A stretch of 64,000 bases of DNA from the NCBI GenBank assembly GCA_050250875.1, contig JBFWNV010000002.1, positions 248,001-312,000 of the forward strand. Direction: 5' to 3'. Position 1 is the first letter of the stretch. Each line of letters starts with the position of its first letter. A program made the position numbers and the translations under genes. A model generated the notes under the pieces. That model saw nothing but the letters and a program-made list of their open reading frames with translations. It had not been told where the DNA came from and ran no database searches. This DNA comes from CAWAYR01 sp050250875. Lineage in GTDB: Bacteria > Acidobacteriota > Vicinamibacteria > Vicinamibacterales > UBA2999. Below are positions 55,854-64,000 of the stretch, one piece after another.

Positions 55854-58766
55854 TCAGAAGTCCAGCCGGATGCCGAGCTGCCCCGACCGCGGCACATAGG
55901 CGTTGCCAGCGGCGCCGGCGGGCTGACCGAACCGCGCCGTGTCCACCTGCGCCACGTAGTTGCCGTAGTTCTTCCGGTTGAACAGGTTGAAGGCTTCGGC
56001 CAGGCCGGTGATGCGGACGCGACCGAAGGTGAGGCGCTTCGACAGCCGCAGGTCCACCTTGTGGATCGGGAAGCCTTCGAGCGCGTTGCGCGGCACCACC
56101 TGGCCGGTGCCGATCACGTCGGGACCGTCGAAGCGATCGCGCAGCCCCTCGGGAATCGCGATCGGCGCGCCCAGGTTCAGGCGGTTCGTCCCCGGCTTGC
56201 CGTAGGGCACCGTGGCGATGGTGGTCTGGTAGCGGCTGCCCGAGCCGTACTGGTAGATGGCGCTCACCGAGATGGCGAGCGGCAGTTCCACCGTGGTGTA
56301 GACGCGCGCGGTGTGGCGCTGGAAGTCGGTGGAGGTGGCCCACTCGCCGTCGAGCGGATCGAACGGGTTGTTCGAGGCGCCGGCCACGTAGCCGATGTCG
56401 CCGTCGTCGTGCTTGAAGAACTGGTAGGTGTAGGTGACGCCGGCCTGGAAGCGGTTCTGGAAGCGGCGGTTGAAGGCCGAGGCCAGCGCCAGCGAGTCCT
56501 GCTTGCCGGTGCTCTCGAACCAGTTCACCTGGTCGTAAGCGGCGTTGGGCCGGCCGGCGGTGCGCGGATCCTTGTTGTAGCCGGTGACCGGGTCGTAGAA
56601 CAGGTTCACGTCGCGGGTGCGCGTGTCGCGGGTCCACTTCCAGTGCACCAGGTCGGATTCGATGCTCATCGCCGTGCCGAGCTGCTTCTGGAAGCCGATG
56701 CTGCTCTGCCACGTCCTGGGCATCTTGAAGTCGGGGCTGATCACGCGGCCGGCCTGGCGCGGCAGCGGCACGCGGCCCGACAGGTAGTCGTCGGCGGTGC
56801 GGCCGCGCGTCGGGTCCTGCATGAATCCCGGCCGGCCGTCGGGCAGGAACGCGGCGGCCACCGCCTGGCTGTAGAACTGATGGCTGTAGGTCACGTTGGA
56901 GACTGGCGTGTTGTAGTAGAGCCCCGACCCGCCGCGGATCACCAGCCGGCCGTCGTTCTGCACGTTGTAGGCGAAGCCGGCGCGCGGCGCGAAGTTGGTG
57001 AGGTCGCGGATGCCGGTCTTGTAGCCGAAGTCGCGCGATTCGACGCCGTTGTCGATCGGGATCGTCGATTCGCGGATGCCCGGCGGGTTCAGCGCGCCCC
57101 AGTCGGCATCCCACCGCACGCCCAGGTTCACCGTCAACTGATCGGTGACCCGCCAGTTGTCGCCGACCCACACGGCCATGGTCGGCCGCGGCACGCGGAT
57201 CTGGTAGTCGGGGTGGAAGTTGATGTCGTAGCGCTGCAGCAGCGGCTCGAGGCCGGTCAGATCCCAGCGCGAGGGGTCGTCCCAGGCATCGACCGGGAAG
57301 CGGCGCTCGAGCTCCGCATCCGAGGGCCGGCTGGCGAACACGAACCGGCCGCGGCGGCCCAGCGACCAGTCCTTGGTGTCGCGCACGCGCAGGAACTCGA
57401 CGCCGGCCTTCAGCTGGTGGCGGCCCTTGTGCCAGTTGAGATCGCCGCGGCCGCTCAGCGTGTTCTGCCAGGTGTAGTTCGGGTAGTTGTAGATGCCGCC
57501 GATCGTCAGCCCCGGGAAGGCGTACTCCGGCACGTCGTCGGGGCAGCCGCAGCTGCCCATGCCGGGGATCGAGTCGTTCTTCCACGAGAAGCCGTTGAAG
57601 CCGGCGCGGAACTCGGTCACCAGGCCGTCGCCGGCCACGTGCGTCCAGCTGGCGACCACGTTGGTCGCGTACTGGGTGAGCTGCTCGGCGCGCGACGGAT
57701 GGTTGGTGCCGCTGGTGATCTGGAACGGGTTGTTGTAGTCCCAGCGCTGGCCGCGCACCGTCAGGTTGTCGGCGTTCGACAGGCGCTGGTCGAAGCGGCC
57801 GAGGAAGTTCTTGTTGGTGGACTTGGTCTCGAACGTGAACACCTGGTTGGGCAGCCGCGGCGGCTGCAGGAACGCCGACGACGGCTCGCGCTCGTACTCG
57901 TAGGAGGCGAAGAAGTGGGCGCGGTTGCGGCGGATCGGCCCGCCCAGCGTGCCGCCCACCTGCTGGTTCGAGAACGGCAGCACGCGACCGGCCACCGCGT
58001 CGGCCTCGTTGAAGCGGTCGCTCCGGAAGAACCCGTAGCTGCTGCCGCGGAAGTCGTTGGTGCCCGAGCGCGACACCGCCTGCACCTGGATGCCGGTGGA
58101 GCGGCCCTGGGTGATGTCGAACATGTTGGTCACGATCTGGAATTCGGCGATCGCCTCGCGGCTGATCTTCGGCTGGCCGAAGCCCGAGCCTGCCACGCGC
58201 TGCGTGATCTGCTGGCCGTCGAGGTTCAACTGGAACTGATCGTCGCGGGCCACGCCGGGCCGCTGATCGACGTTGTTCACCGTGATGCCCTTGACGAGCA
58301 GCGACAGCTCCTGCCAGTTCCTGCCCTGCAGCGGCAGCTCGGCCATCTGGCGCCGGTCGATGTTGCCGGCCACCTGCGACGAGGTGATGTCCACGAGCGG
58401 GGCCTGGCTGGTGACCAGGACGCTCTCTTCGAGGCCGGCCACCTTGAGGGCCACCGGGGGCACCGTGGCGTTGGTGCCGACGAGCAGCTCGAGCTGCGGA
58501 ATCTCCACCACCGCGAACCCGGCCAGCTCGAAGCGGAGCCTGTAAGTGCCGGGCGGCAGGCTGTCGAAGCGGAAGCGGCCGTCGGCCCCGGTGACCACCG
58601 CGGTTTCGCGGCCGGTGCTGACCTCGACCGCCGTCACCGACGCCCCGGGCAGCACGCCCTTCGATTCGTCGACGACCGAGCCTTGGACGGTGGCGTTCTG
58701 CTGCGCGAGCAAGCTCATCGGCAGCAGCAGCGTGAACGCGAGAACCCGAGCGCCGGACTGAAGCAT
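55854..58766 (-). CDS. TonB-dependent receptor with carboxypeptidase-regulatory-like domain (Oar-like)
   Basis: This encodes 970 residues from the ATG at 58766, preceded by GGGAGG. A signal peptide (about 1-22) leads into a CarbReg-like domain (about 25-105: GSVVDESKGVLPGASV, DGRFRFDSLPPGTYRL). A plug region follows (ISREAIAEFQIVTNMFD, VSRSGTNDFRGSSYGFF), then a long beta-barrel ending QLGIRLDF with the C-terminal Phe of outer-membrane proteins. This is the Oar/acidobacterial receptor type, often numerous in these genomes and linked to uptake of oligosaccharides or other large substrates. It lies just downstream of a kinase and ECF sigma factor gene on the same strand. Confidence 0.93.
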   Translation of the reverse strand: MLQSGARVLAFTLLLPMSLLAQQNATVQGSVVDESKGVLPGASVTAVEVSTGRETAVVTGADGRFRFDSLPPGTYRLRFELAGFAVVEIPQLELLVGTNATVPPVALKVAGLEESVLVTSQAPLVDITSSQVAGNIDRRQMAELPLQGRNWQELSLLVKGITVNNVDQRPGVARDDQFQLNLDGQQITQRVAGSGFGQPKISREAIAEFQIVTNMFDITQGRSTGIQVQAVSRSGTNDFRGSSYGFFRSDRFNEADAVAGRVLPFSNQQVGGTLGGPIRRNRAHFFASYEYEREPSSAFLQPPRLPNQVFTFETKSTNKNFLGRFDQRLSNADNLTVRGQRWDYNNPFQITSGTNHPSRAEQLTQYATNVVASWTHVAGDGLVTEFRAGFNGFSWKNDSIPGMGSCGCPDDVPEYAFPGLTIGGIYNYPNYTWQNTLSGRGDLNWHKGRHQLKAGVEFLRVRDTKDWSLGRRGRFVFASRPSDAELERRFPVDAWDDPSRWDLTGLEPLLQRYDINFHPDYQIRVPRPTMAVWVGDNWRVTDQLTVNLGVRWDADWGALNPPGIRESTIPIDNGVESRDFGYKTGIRDLTNFAPRAGFAYNVQNDGRLVIRGGSGLYYNTPVSNVTYSHQFYSQAVAAAFLPDGRPGFMQDPTRGRTADDYLSGRVPLPRQAGRVISPDFKMPRTWQSSIGFQKQLGTAMSIESDLVHWKWTRDTRTRDVNLFYDPVTGYNKDPRTAGRPNAAYDQVNWFESTGKQDSLALASAFNRRFQNRFQAGVTYTYQFFKHDDGDIGYVAGASNNPFDPLDGEWATSTDFQRHTARVYTTVELPLAISVSAIYQYGSGSRYQTTIATVPYGKPGTNRLNLGAPIAIPEGLRDRFDGPDVIGTGQVVPRNALEGFPIHKVDLRLSKRLTFGRVRITGLAEAFNLFNRKNYGNYVAQVDTARFGQPAGAAGNAYVPRSGQLGIRLDF

Positions 58767-58832
58767 CGCCGCCCTCCCTCGATTCCGTGCCCCGAAACGT
58801 GCGGCCAACCATAGGACCGGCGTCTGGCGTTG

Positions 58833-61664
58833 TCAATCGGACTTTTGCGCTTCGGCCTTCGCCTCGGCGAGCAGGTCGGGCGGCAGATCGGTGCGCGCGG
58901 CCAGCGCCCGCCACATCTCCAGGCTCTCGCGTCGGGCCGTGGCGGCGGCCTCGCCATCGCCCAGCAGCGCGTGCAGCTCGGCGTGCCAGGCGCGCACGCG
59001 CGGCGGCCAGCCGGGTCCGCGCGCATAGCGCTCGGCGCGCGCGGCCATGTCGGCGGCCAGCTGCTCGACGCGTGCGGCCAGCGTGCGGGCCTCGGCCACA
59101 CGTCCGGCCCGCGCCTCGGCCATGGCCCAGTTCTCGGTGATGGGGATGGCCAGGCGGCGCAGGTAGTAACCGTCGGGATCGGCGGCCGCGTCGTGTCGCA
59201 CCATCGCGTCCACGGTGCGCCATTCGGCGCGCGCCTCGTCGAGCCGTCCCAGCTGACGCAGACGCTCGGCCAAGCTGCCGCGCAACTCGACGACGTAGGC
59301 CTGCGCCCGTCCGGGATAGCGGTCCACCAGGGCCTCGAGCATCGCCAGGCTGCGCCGCAGCTGCGCAATCGGGCGCGGGTCGCCGGGCGGGAACGCCGGC
59401 GCCTGGCGGCCGAGGCAGATGGCGTAGTCGAACTGCACGGTGTCGTTGGCCGAATCGCGCTGGCGCAGCCACTCCGCCTGCTCGGCGGCGCGCGTGAACG
59501 CGTCGAGCGCCTCCTGGCGATCGGCGTCGGGGATGGGCACCGCCGGCCCACCGGAGCCCACGTAGCCGCCCGCGCCGAGCGGGCCGAGGGCGACGTCGGC
59601 CAGGTTGGTCCACGCGATCATCAGGTTGCGGCGGGCGGTGGCGTTGTCGGCGGCGAGGGCCACGGCGCGGGCCTGCGCGTCGATGGCCCGGCGGTAGAAG
59701 CCGCGGGCGGTCTCGTTGTCGAGGTCGTAGGCGGCGAAGTTGCCCGCCTGCGAGTAGGCGGTGCCGAGCTTGGCCAGCGACTCCGGCGTCTCGGGGCCGA
59801 GCCGCGCCACCTGCTCGGCCACCTCCACGTAGCGCGTGATGGTGCGCTGCGCCAGGGGCGACCCGGTCATCTGCGACGAGACGGCGTTCAGCGCGTCGCC
59901 CACGGCCTCGAGCAGCGCGGGGTGGGTGGGCGCGCGGGCCAGCGCCGCCTCGCCGAGGTCGACCGCGCGGGCGAGCAGCTGCTCCATCTCGGCGCGCTGG
60001 GCGGTTTCGGCGAGCAGCTGGGAGCGCTGCGTCAGCAGATCGAGGGTGACGGCCGCCACGTCGGGATCGGTCGCGGCGGCATCGGGACCCAGGCGGTCGA
60101 GCACGGCCTGCGCCTGCGCGTAGTAGCGGCGCGCGTCGTCGGGACGGCCCAGGCTGGGGCGATCGAGCGCATAGGCGATGAGGCCCACCTTCAGGTAGCC
60201 GCGGGCGATCTCGAGTTGCAGCGCCGGGTCGTCGCCGGCCTCGCGGGCCAGGCCGTCCAGATACTCCACGGCGGTGCGCACGACCACGTCTTGTGCGGCG
60301 GTGGACGAGGGCAGGTCGCGGATGGCGGCGTGGACGTCGTCCATCAGCGCATTGGCGATGCCGCGCACCTGGGCGAAGCGCCGTTCGGCGCGTCGCGCCT
60401 GGTAGGTGGTGGACACGACGCCCGCGGTCAACGAGGCGACGAGCGCCGCGGCGGCGGTGAGCGGCAGCCAGTGGCGGCGGGCCGCGCGCGCCAGGCGGTA
60501 GGTGGCGCTGTCGAGCCGCGCGACGATCGGCCGGCCGTCCAGGTGACGCCGCACGTCGTCGGCCAGTGCCGCCACCGACGGATAGCGGCGCACCGGATCC
60601 TTCTGCGTGGCGGTGGCGACGATGGCGTCGAGGTCGCCGCGGAGCGCGCGTGGCAGGGCGGGATCGGCGGCGCCGGCGGCGGTGCTGAGGCGCGGCACGG
60701 GCGTGTCGCAGATCGAGCGCTCGAGGGCCGTCGGCGACGAGGTGTCGGCGTGCTGGGCGCGCCGGCCGGCCAGCAGCTCGAAGAGCACCAGGCCCAGGGC
60801 GTAGACGTCGGTGCGGGTGGTGATCGGCTGGCCGCGCAGTTGCTCCGGGCTGCAGTAGTCGGGCGTGGCCGGGCCGAGTCCGCCCTGCGTGGCGGTGGCG
60901 TCGGGTGCGGCGACGAGCTTGGCGATGCCGAAATCCAGCAGCTTCGCCTCGCCGTCGGCCACCAGGATGTTGGCGGGCTTCAAGTCGCGGTGCACCACCA
61001 GGTGCTGGTGGGCGTGGTCCACGGCGTCGCACACCTGCAGGAACAGGCGCAGCCGGCCGGCGCTCGACGGACGGTGCTCGGCGACGAACGTGGTGAGCGG
61101 CACGCCCTCCACGTACTCCATGACCAGGTAGGGCACGCCGTCGTCGGTCGTGCCGCCGTCGATCAGGCGCGCGATGCGCGGATGTTCGAGCTGGGCCAGG
61201 ATCTGGCGCTCGGCCGCGAAGCGCTGCCGCAGGTCGTGGGAGTAGGCGGCCCGGGCCGCCACCTTGACGGCGACGCGCTTCTGGAAGGCGTCGTCGTCGC
61301 GCACGGCCTCGTACACCACGCCCATGCCGCCGCGGCCCACCTCGCGGACCAGCCGCCACGGCCCGAGGCGGCGTCCGGTGAGCGCGGGGCCGGCGAGGGC
61401 CGGGTCGGCGAGATCGGGGTCGGCGAGATCGGGGTCGGCGCGGGCGGGCTCGGCTGGCAGCGGCAGGCGGGCGGCGCCGTGGACCGCCGCGGCCACGTGG
61501 GCGCCGCGCGAGCGATCGTGGGCCAGCAGCCGCGCCAGCTCGTGGCCCAGCGCGGGGTCGTCGGCGCTGGCCTCGGCGACGAGCGCCGCCTGGGCGGGCT
61601 CGGGCAGGTCGGCGGCCCGATCGAAGAGCGCTTCGAGTCGTCGCCAGCGGACCTGATTCGTCAT
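58833..61664 (-). CDS. Ser/Thr protein kinase with membrane helix and TPR region
   Basis: This encodes 943 residues. A short helical N terminus (1-60), found upstream of many acidobacterial kinases, precedes a (D/A)DPDLADP repeat linker encoded by direct nucleotide repeats near 61408-61440. The Hanks kinase domain has GRGGMG (110-115), VAVK with Lys134, HRDLKPAN with Asp227 and DFG at 244-246. One membrane helix (about 395-418) leads to ~520 residues of TPR-like helices. The kinase follows the ECF sigma gene on the same strand, 35 bases away. Such sigma/kinase pairs are a recurrent acidobacterial signalling unit. Confidence 0.93.
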   Translation of the reverse strand: MTNQVRWRRLEALFDRAADLPEPAQAALVAEASADDPALGHELARLLAHDRSRGAHVAAAVHGAARLPLPAEPARADPDLADPDLADPALAGPALTGRRLGPWRLVREVGRGGMGVVYEAVRDDDAFQKRVAVKVAARAAYSHDLRQRFAAERQILAQLEHPRIARLIDGGTTDDGVPYLVMEYVEGVPLTTFVAEHRPSSAGRLRLFLQVCDAVDHAHQHLVVHRDLKPANILVADGEAKLLDFGIAKLVAAPDATATQGGLGPATPDYCSPEQLRGQPITTRTDVYALGLVLFELLAGRRAQHADTSSPTALERSICDTPVPRLSTAAGAADPALPRALRGDLDAIVATATQKDPVRRYPSVAALADDVRRHLDGRPIVARLDSATYRLARAARRHWLPLTAAAALVASLTAGVVSTTYQARRAERRFAQVRGIANALMDDVHAAIRDLPSSTAAQDVVVRTAVEYLDGLAREAGDDPALQLEIARGYLKVGLIAYALDRPSLGRPDDARRYYAQAQAVLDRLGPDAAATDPDVAAVTLDLLTQRSQLLAETAQRAEMEQLLARAVDLGEAALARAPTHPALLEAVGDALNAVSSQMTGSPLAQRTITRYVEVAEQVARLGPETPESLAKLGTAYSQAGNFAAYDLDNETARGFYRRAIDAQARAVALAADNATARRNLMIAWTNLADVALGPLGAGGYVGSGGPAVPIPDADRQEALDAFTRAAEQAEWLRQRDSANDTVQFDYAICLGRQAPAFPPGDPRPIAQLRRSLAMLEALVDRYPGRAQAYVVELRGSLAERLRQLGRLDEARAEWRTVDAMVRHDAAADPDGYYLRRLAIPITENWAMAEARAGRVAEARTLAARVEQLAADMAARAERYARGPGWPPRVRAWHAELHALLGDGEAAATARRESLEMWRALAARTDLPPDLLAEAKAEAQKSD

Positions 61665-61698
61665 CGCCTCAGAGCCGATTGCGTCTCGTGACGCACGG

Positions 61699-62277
61699 TC
61701 ATCCGGCCAATGCGTCCGACAGCCAAGCCTCGGCCAGCCGCTGTTCGCGGTGCACGGTGGCCGGCGACACCCCGAGGAACTCGGCGGCCTCGTCGAAGGT
61801 CAGCCCACCGAAATAGCGCAGTTCGATCACCTGCGCCTTGCGGGCGTCGAACCCGGCCAGGCGATCGAGCGCGTCGTGGAGCACCAGGAAGCGGTCGGCC
61901 GCGTCCGGATGGTAGAGGCTCAGCTCGTCGAGTGGCACCTTCGCGGCGTCGCCGCCGCGCTTGTGTGCCTTGGCGGCGCGGGCGTGGTCCACCAGGATGC
62001 GGCGCATCACCTGGGCGGCCAGCGCGTAGAACTGCTTGCGGCTGTCGAAGTGCAGGCGGCCGGCGCTGGTGAGGCGCAGGAACGCCTCGTGGACCAGCGC
62101 CGTCGGCTGCAGCGTGTGGTCGGGGCGCTCGCGGCGCAGGTAGGCGTCGGCGATGCGTCGCAGTTCGGGGTAGACGACGGCGGAGGCGGCATCGAGGGCG
62201 TGGGCGTCGCCGCCGGCCCAGCGATCGAGCAGCGTCGTGACGTCGCGGGCGTCGTCGGGCGCCGCCGAGTCGGGCAT
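61699..62277 (-). CDS. ECF-type RNA polymerase sigma factor (TIGR02999-like)
   Basis: This encodes 192 residues. Sigma region 2 (VVYPELRRIADAYLRRERPD, LQPTALVHEAFLRL) and region 4 (QVIELRYFGGLTFDEAAEFL, VSPATVHREQRLAEAWL) are clear. The sequence style matches the ECF subfamily that is abundant in Acidobacteria and Planctomycetes and usually neighbours a Ser/Thr kinase, as here. No anti-sigma gene is adjacent, so control may be by the kinase. Confidence 0.92.
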   Translation of the reverse strand: MPDSAAPDDARDVTTLLDRWAGGDAHALDAASAVVYPELRRIADAYLRRERPDHTLQPTALVHEAFLRLTSAGRLHFDSRKQFYALAAQVMRRILVDHARAAKAHKRGGDAAKVPLDELSLYHPDAADRFLVLHDALDRLAGFDARKAQVIELRYFGGLTFDEAAEFLGVSPATVHREQRLAEAWLSDALAG

Positions 62278-62297
62278 GCGCCGACTATAGCTTGTAC

Positions 62298-62360
62298 GGG
62301 GTCAGACCCCATTCTGGCCGGGCCTTGAATAGGGGTCTGACCCCTTTCTGGGCGGGGCCA
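62298..62360. repeat. REP-like palindromic repeat pair
   Basis: Two palindromic units, GGGGTCAGACCCC (62298-62310) and GGGGTCTGACCCC (62332-62344), each followed by a TTCTGG-type stretch, lie between the ECF sigma gene and the secreted Fn3-like gene. It is the clearest intergenic member of the family also found at 16546 and 52655. Confidence 0.75.
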
Positions 62361-62459
62361 GACCAGTTGCAGAAACGGAGAGTTGTGGAAGATCGGCTCG
62401 CCGTTGACGCTTGTCTGATCGAGGCGCCGCCACGGCTCCACCGGCGCCCGGAGGACGGC

Positions 62460-63446
62460 ATGCGGCTGCACGGATTTGGACGGACGATGGTGGCGACGCT
62501 GGCCCTGCTGGCGGCACTGGGCGTAGGAGCGCCGCGCCTGGCGGCGGCTCAGGCCGCAGGCGATCCGGTGCCCTTCATGGTCACGAGCGGCACCGGCGTC
62601 GTGATCGTGGGGACCATCGGCTGCGACGGCTACGTCGCGCAGGCGCTCGGCGGGATCACCCTCTTCGGCTCGCTGTCGCCCAGCGGACCGTATGTGGGGG
62701 TGCTGCCGCAGCGGGCCGGCCCCAACGGCGAAGGCCAGCCCGAGTGTCCGCTGTTCATCATCCCCGGCGTGCCGCCCGGCACCTACTGGGTCACCGTCGT
62801 CTACGGCTTCGTGAGCACCGAGAACGTGCCGGTCGAGGCCTGGAAGTCGGTGACGGTGGCGGGCGGGTGCACGCGGGCGCCGAGTCCGCCGGTGCTGCTG
62901 CCCGGACAGCCGGTGATCGTCGGCCAGAGCGTGTCGGTGGCGTTCGCCTCACCGCCCGACTGCGCCGCCAACGAGATGGTGCTCGACGTGGGAACCACGC
63001 CGTTCACGATCGACATCCCCCCAATCACGGTCGGATCGCTGGCCTTCGAGGTCAACAACGTGCCCGCCGGCACCTACTACCTGCGGGCGCGCAGCCGAAA
63101 CGCGTACGGCGAGAGCAAGCGGTCCACCGTGGTGCCGGTGTCGGTGCCCGGCGGGTGCGGCGGCGCCACGCCGCAGGCGCCGCTCAATCCCGCGGTGACC
63201 GTCAACGGCAACGTCGTGACGCTGTCGTGGTCGCAGTCGCCGGGGCTGATCTCGCCCGCGACGTTCTACGTGATCAGCATCAAGAACCCGTCGTCGGGGC
63301 TCACCGTGGACAATCTGGTCATCCCGGCGACGACGTCGATCAGCGCGCCGCTGCCGGCCGGCTCGTATCGGGTCGGCATCGCCAGCGGCAACGCCTGCGG
63401 CACGACGACGCCAAACACCGGAGATCTCATTTTCACCGTGCCCTGA
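62460..63446 (+). CDS. Secreted protein with Fn3-like repeats
   Basis: This encodes 328 residues from the ATG at 62460. The frame is open upstream, but that stretch is the REP-like repeat, so the downstream ATG before a signal peptide (1-27, LAAAQAA) is chosen. Domains show NVPAGTYYLRARSRNAYG, VNGNVVTLSWSQSP and LPAGSYRVGIASGNACG, typical of fibronectin type III-like units also present in the 840-residue protein at 7994. It is probably surface-exposed. No enzyme motif is seen. Confidence 0.72.
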   Translation: MRLHGFGRTMVATLALLAALGVGAPRLAAAQAAGDPVPFMVTSGTGVVIVGTIGCDGYVAQALGGITLFGSLSPSGPYVGVLPQRAGPNGEGQPECPLFIIPGVPPGTYWVTVVYGFVSTENVPVEAWKSVTVAGGCTRAPSPPVLLPGQPVIVGQSVSVAFASPPDCAANEMVLDVGTTPFTIDIPPITVGSLAFEVNNVPAGTYYLRARSRNAYGESKRSTVVPVSVPGGCGGATPQAPLNPAVTVNGNVVTLSWSQSPGLISPATFYVISIKNPSSGLTVDNLVIPATTSISAPLPAGSYRVGIASGNACGTTTPNTGDLIFTVP

Positions 63447-63521
63447 GGACGTCTCGGCGCCTGAGGACGACTCGGGGCCGCCCGCCGCGGGGTCCGCCGC
63501 GGGTGATACAGTGCGGCCAGG

Positions 63522-64000
63522 ATGACCGCCAGGCGCCAGATCGTGCTGCTGGTGGCGCTGGCGGTCGGGATCGCGGATCGCGCGTCCGAAGCTCGACAGG
63601 TGGCGCCGGCCACCGTGCCGGCCACGGTCGCCTCGCCCGACGACGCGATCCCGACGGTGCTGGTCTCCCGTCAGCTGCTGACGGCCCGCGGTCTCGCCGT
63701 GGGCGACGTCGTCACGCTGGCCGAGGAGGCCTCGGGCGCGCGCGGCCGTCGCTTCCGCATCGCCGGCGTCTTCGAGCCGGTGCCCGACCCGTTGCGCCTG
63801 ACCAGCCCGCGGCTGGAAGTGCGGCTGCACCTGCCGGATCTGCAGGCGCTCACCGCCCACGCCAACGACCCGACGACGGCCGAGGCGATCTCGGCCATCA
63901 ACGTCGGGCTCACGCCCGGCGCCGACGCGGCGGCCTTCGCCGACAGCCTGGCGGCGCGCCTGCCGCTGGTGAACGTGCGCGCCAGCCGCGGCGGCGGCCA
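63522..64000 (+). CDS. ABC-transporter permease-like protein (3' partial)
   Basis: The frame opens at the ATG at 63522 and runs off the window without a stop, giving 159 residues. After a hydrophobic N-terminal segment, VLVSRQLLTARGLAVGDVV, followed by RRFRIAGVFEP, is typical of the periplasmic MacB/LolE-type core domain of FtsX-like permeases. The membrane helices would lie beyond the window. Confidence 0.65.
   Translation, partial: MTARRQIVLLVALAVGIADRASEARQVAPATVPATVASPDDAIPTVLVSRQLLTARGLAVGDVVTLAEEASGARGRRFRIAGVFEPVPDPLRLTSPRLEVRLHLPDLQALTAHANDPTTAEAISAINVGLTPGADAAAFADSLAARLPLVNVRASRGGG

Noticed and set aside
55749..58814. A 1021-residue plus-strand open frame
   Set aside because: It is antisense to the TonB-dependent receptor, which has a full set of domains.
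55717..61359. A 1880-residue open frame on the minus strand
   Set aside because: It is an Arg/Ala/Gly/Pro-rich shadow of the TonB receptor and kinase genes in another frame and has no recognisable domain.
58830..61691. A 953-residue plus-strand open frame
   Set aside because: It is antisense to the kinase-TPR gene and is a by-product of high GC content.

Overview
The window reads as about 64 kb of a high-GC chromosome, most likely from an Acidobacteriota lineage (Vicinamibacteria-like). This is an inference from gene content. It carries an ECF sigma factor of the acidobacterial type next to a Ser/Thr kinase-TPR protein, a TonB-dependent receptor with an N-terminal carboxypeptidase-regulatory-like domain, a winged-helix/TPR regulator, many small secreted or lipoprotein genes, and several toxin-antitoxin pairs. 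No rRNA, tRNA, CRISPR array or complete insertion sequence was recognised.

Layout. 1-7.2 kb: the 3' part of a membrane/GAF/zinc-ribbon Ser/Thr kinase, a small Lys-rich protein next to a C39-like cysteine protease, a glycine-zipper secreted protein, a cyclase-family hydrolase, a DUF3592 membrane protein and a cytochrome P450. 7.2-17.6 kb (mostly minus strand): a SnoaL-like protein, an 840-residue secreted protein with four PPC-like repeats, a helix-turn-helix membrane protein, a lipoprotein, a MatC/SLC13-type permease and a 1171-residue TM0106-type nuclease-helicase carrying an in-frame palindromic repeat. 17.7-28.5 kb: small membrane proteins, a frameshifted WYL regulator, a frameshifted VWA protein, a dynamin-like GTPase, hicAB, vapBC with a macro-domain-like gene, a frameshifted HNH endonuclease and a second hicAB-like pair.

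28.5-55.8 kb is accessory DNA rich in nucleases and gene remnants. A permease and a PD-(D/E)XK-like gene, both lacking their 5' ends, meet at about 29.79 kb. They are followed by a DUF4935 PIN protein, a PLD-like protein, a NucS-like nuclease and DUF4268 and XRE-antitoxin remnants. Next comes a restriction-modification-like cluster at 39.3-45.3 kb: two adenine methyltransferase polypeptides, a GIY-YIG/SF2 helicase, and a convergent PD-(D/E)XK nuclease with a small partner. Then come an MNT nucleotidyltransferase, an ABC/SMC-like ATPase with a CPVCG motif, and a translationally coupled small protein with a HEPN-type Rx4H motif. Copies of the first ~320 bp of the ATPase gene and the last ~70 bp of the small gene lie outside the intact pair, at 45.49-45.81 kb and 52.71-52.78 kb, which points to duplication and turnover of this cassette. 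An SGNH hydrolase, a Uma2 nuclease, a vapBC pair and an orphan antitoxin complete the region. 55.8-64 kb returns to core-like genes: the TonB receptor, kinase-TPR protein, ECF sigma factor, a secreted Fn3-like protein and the start of an ABC permease-like gene.

The strongest candidates for undescribed biology are the ATPase/HEPN-like pair with its flanking end-duplications, and the split-methyltransferase/GIY-YIG-helicase/nuclease cluster. Three conserved genes (19.2, 20.3 and 26.3 kb) each carry a single one-base frameshift. Base-calling error and real decay cannot be told apart from sequence alone.
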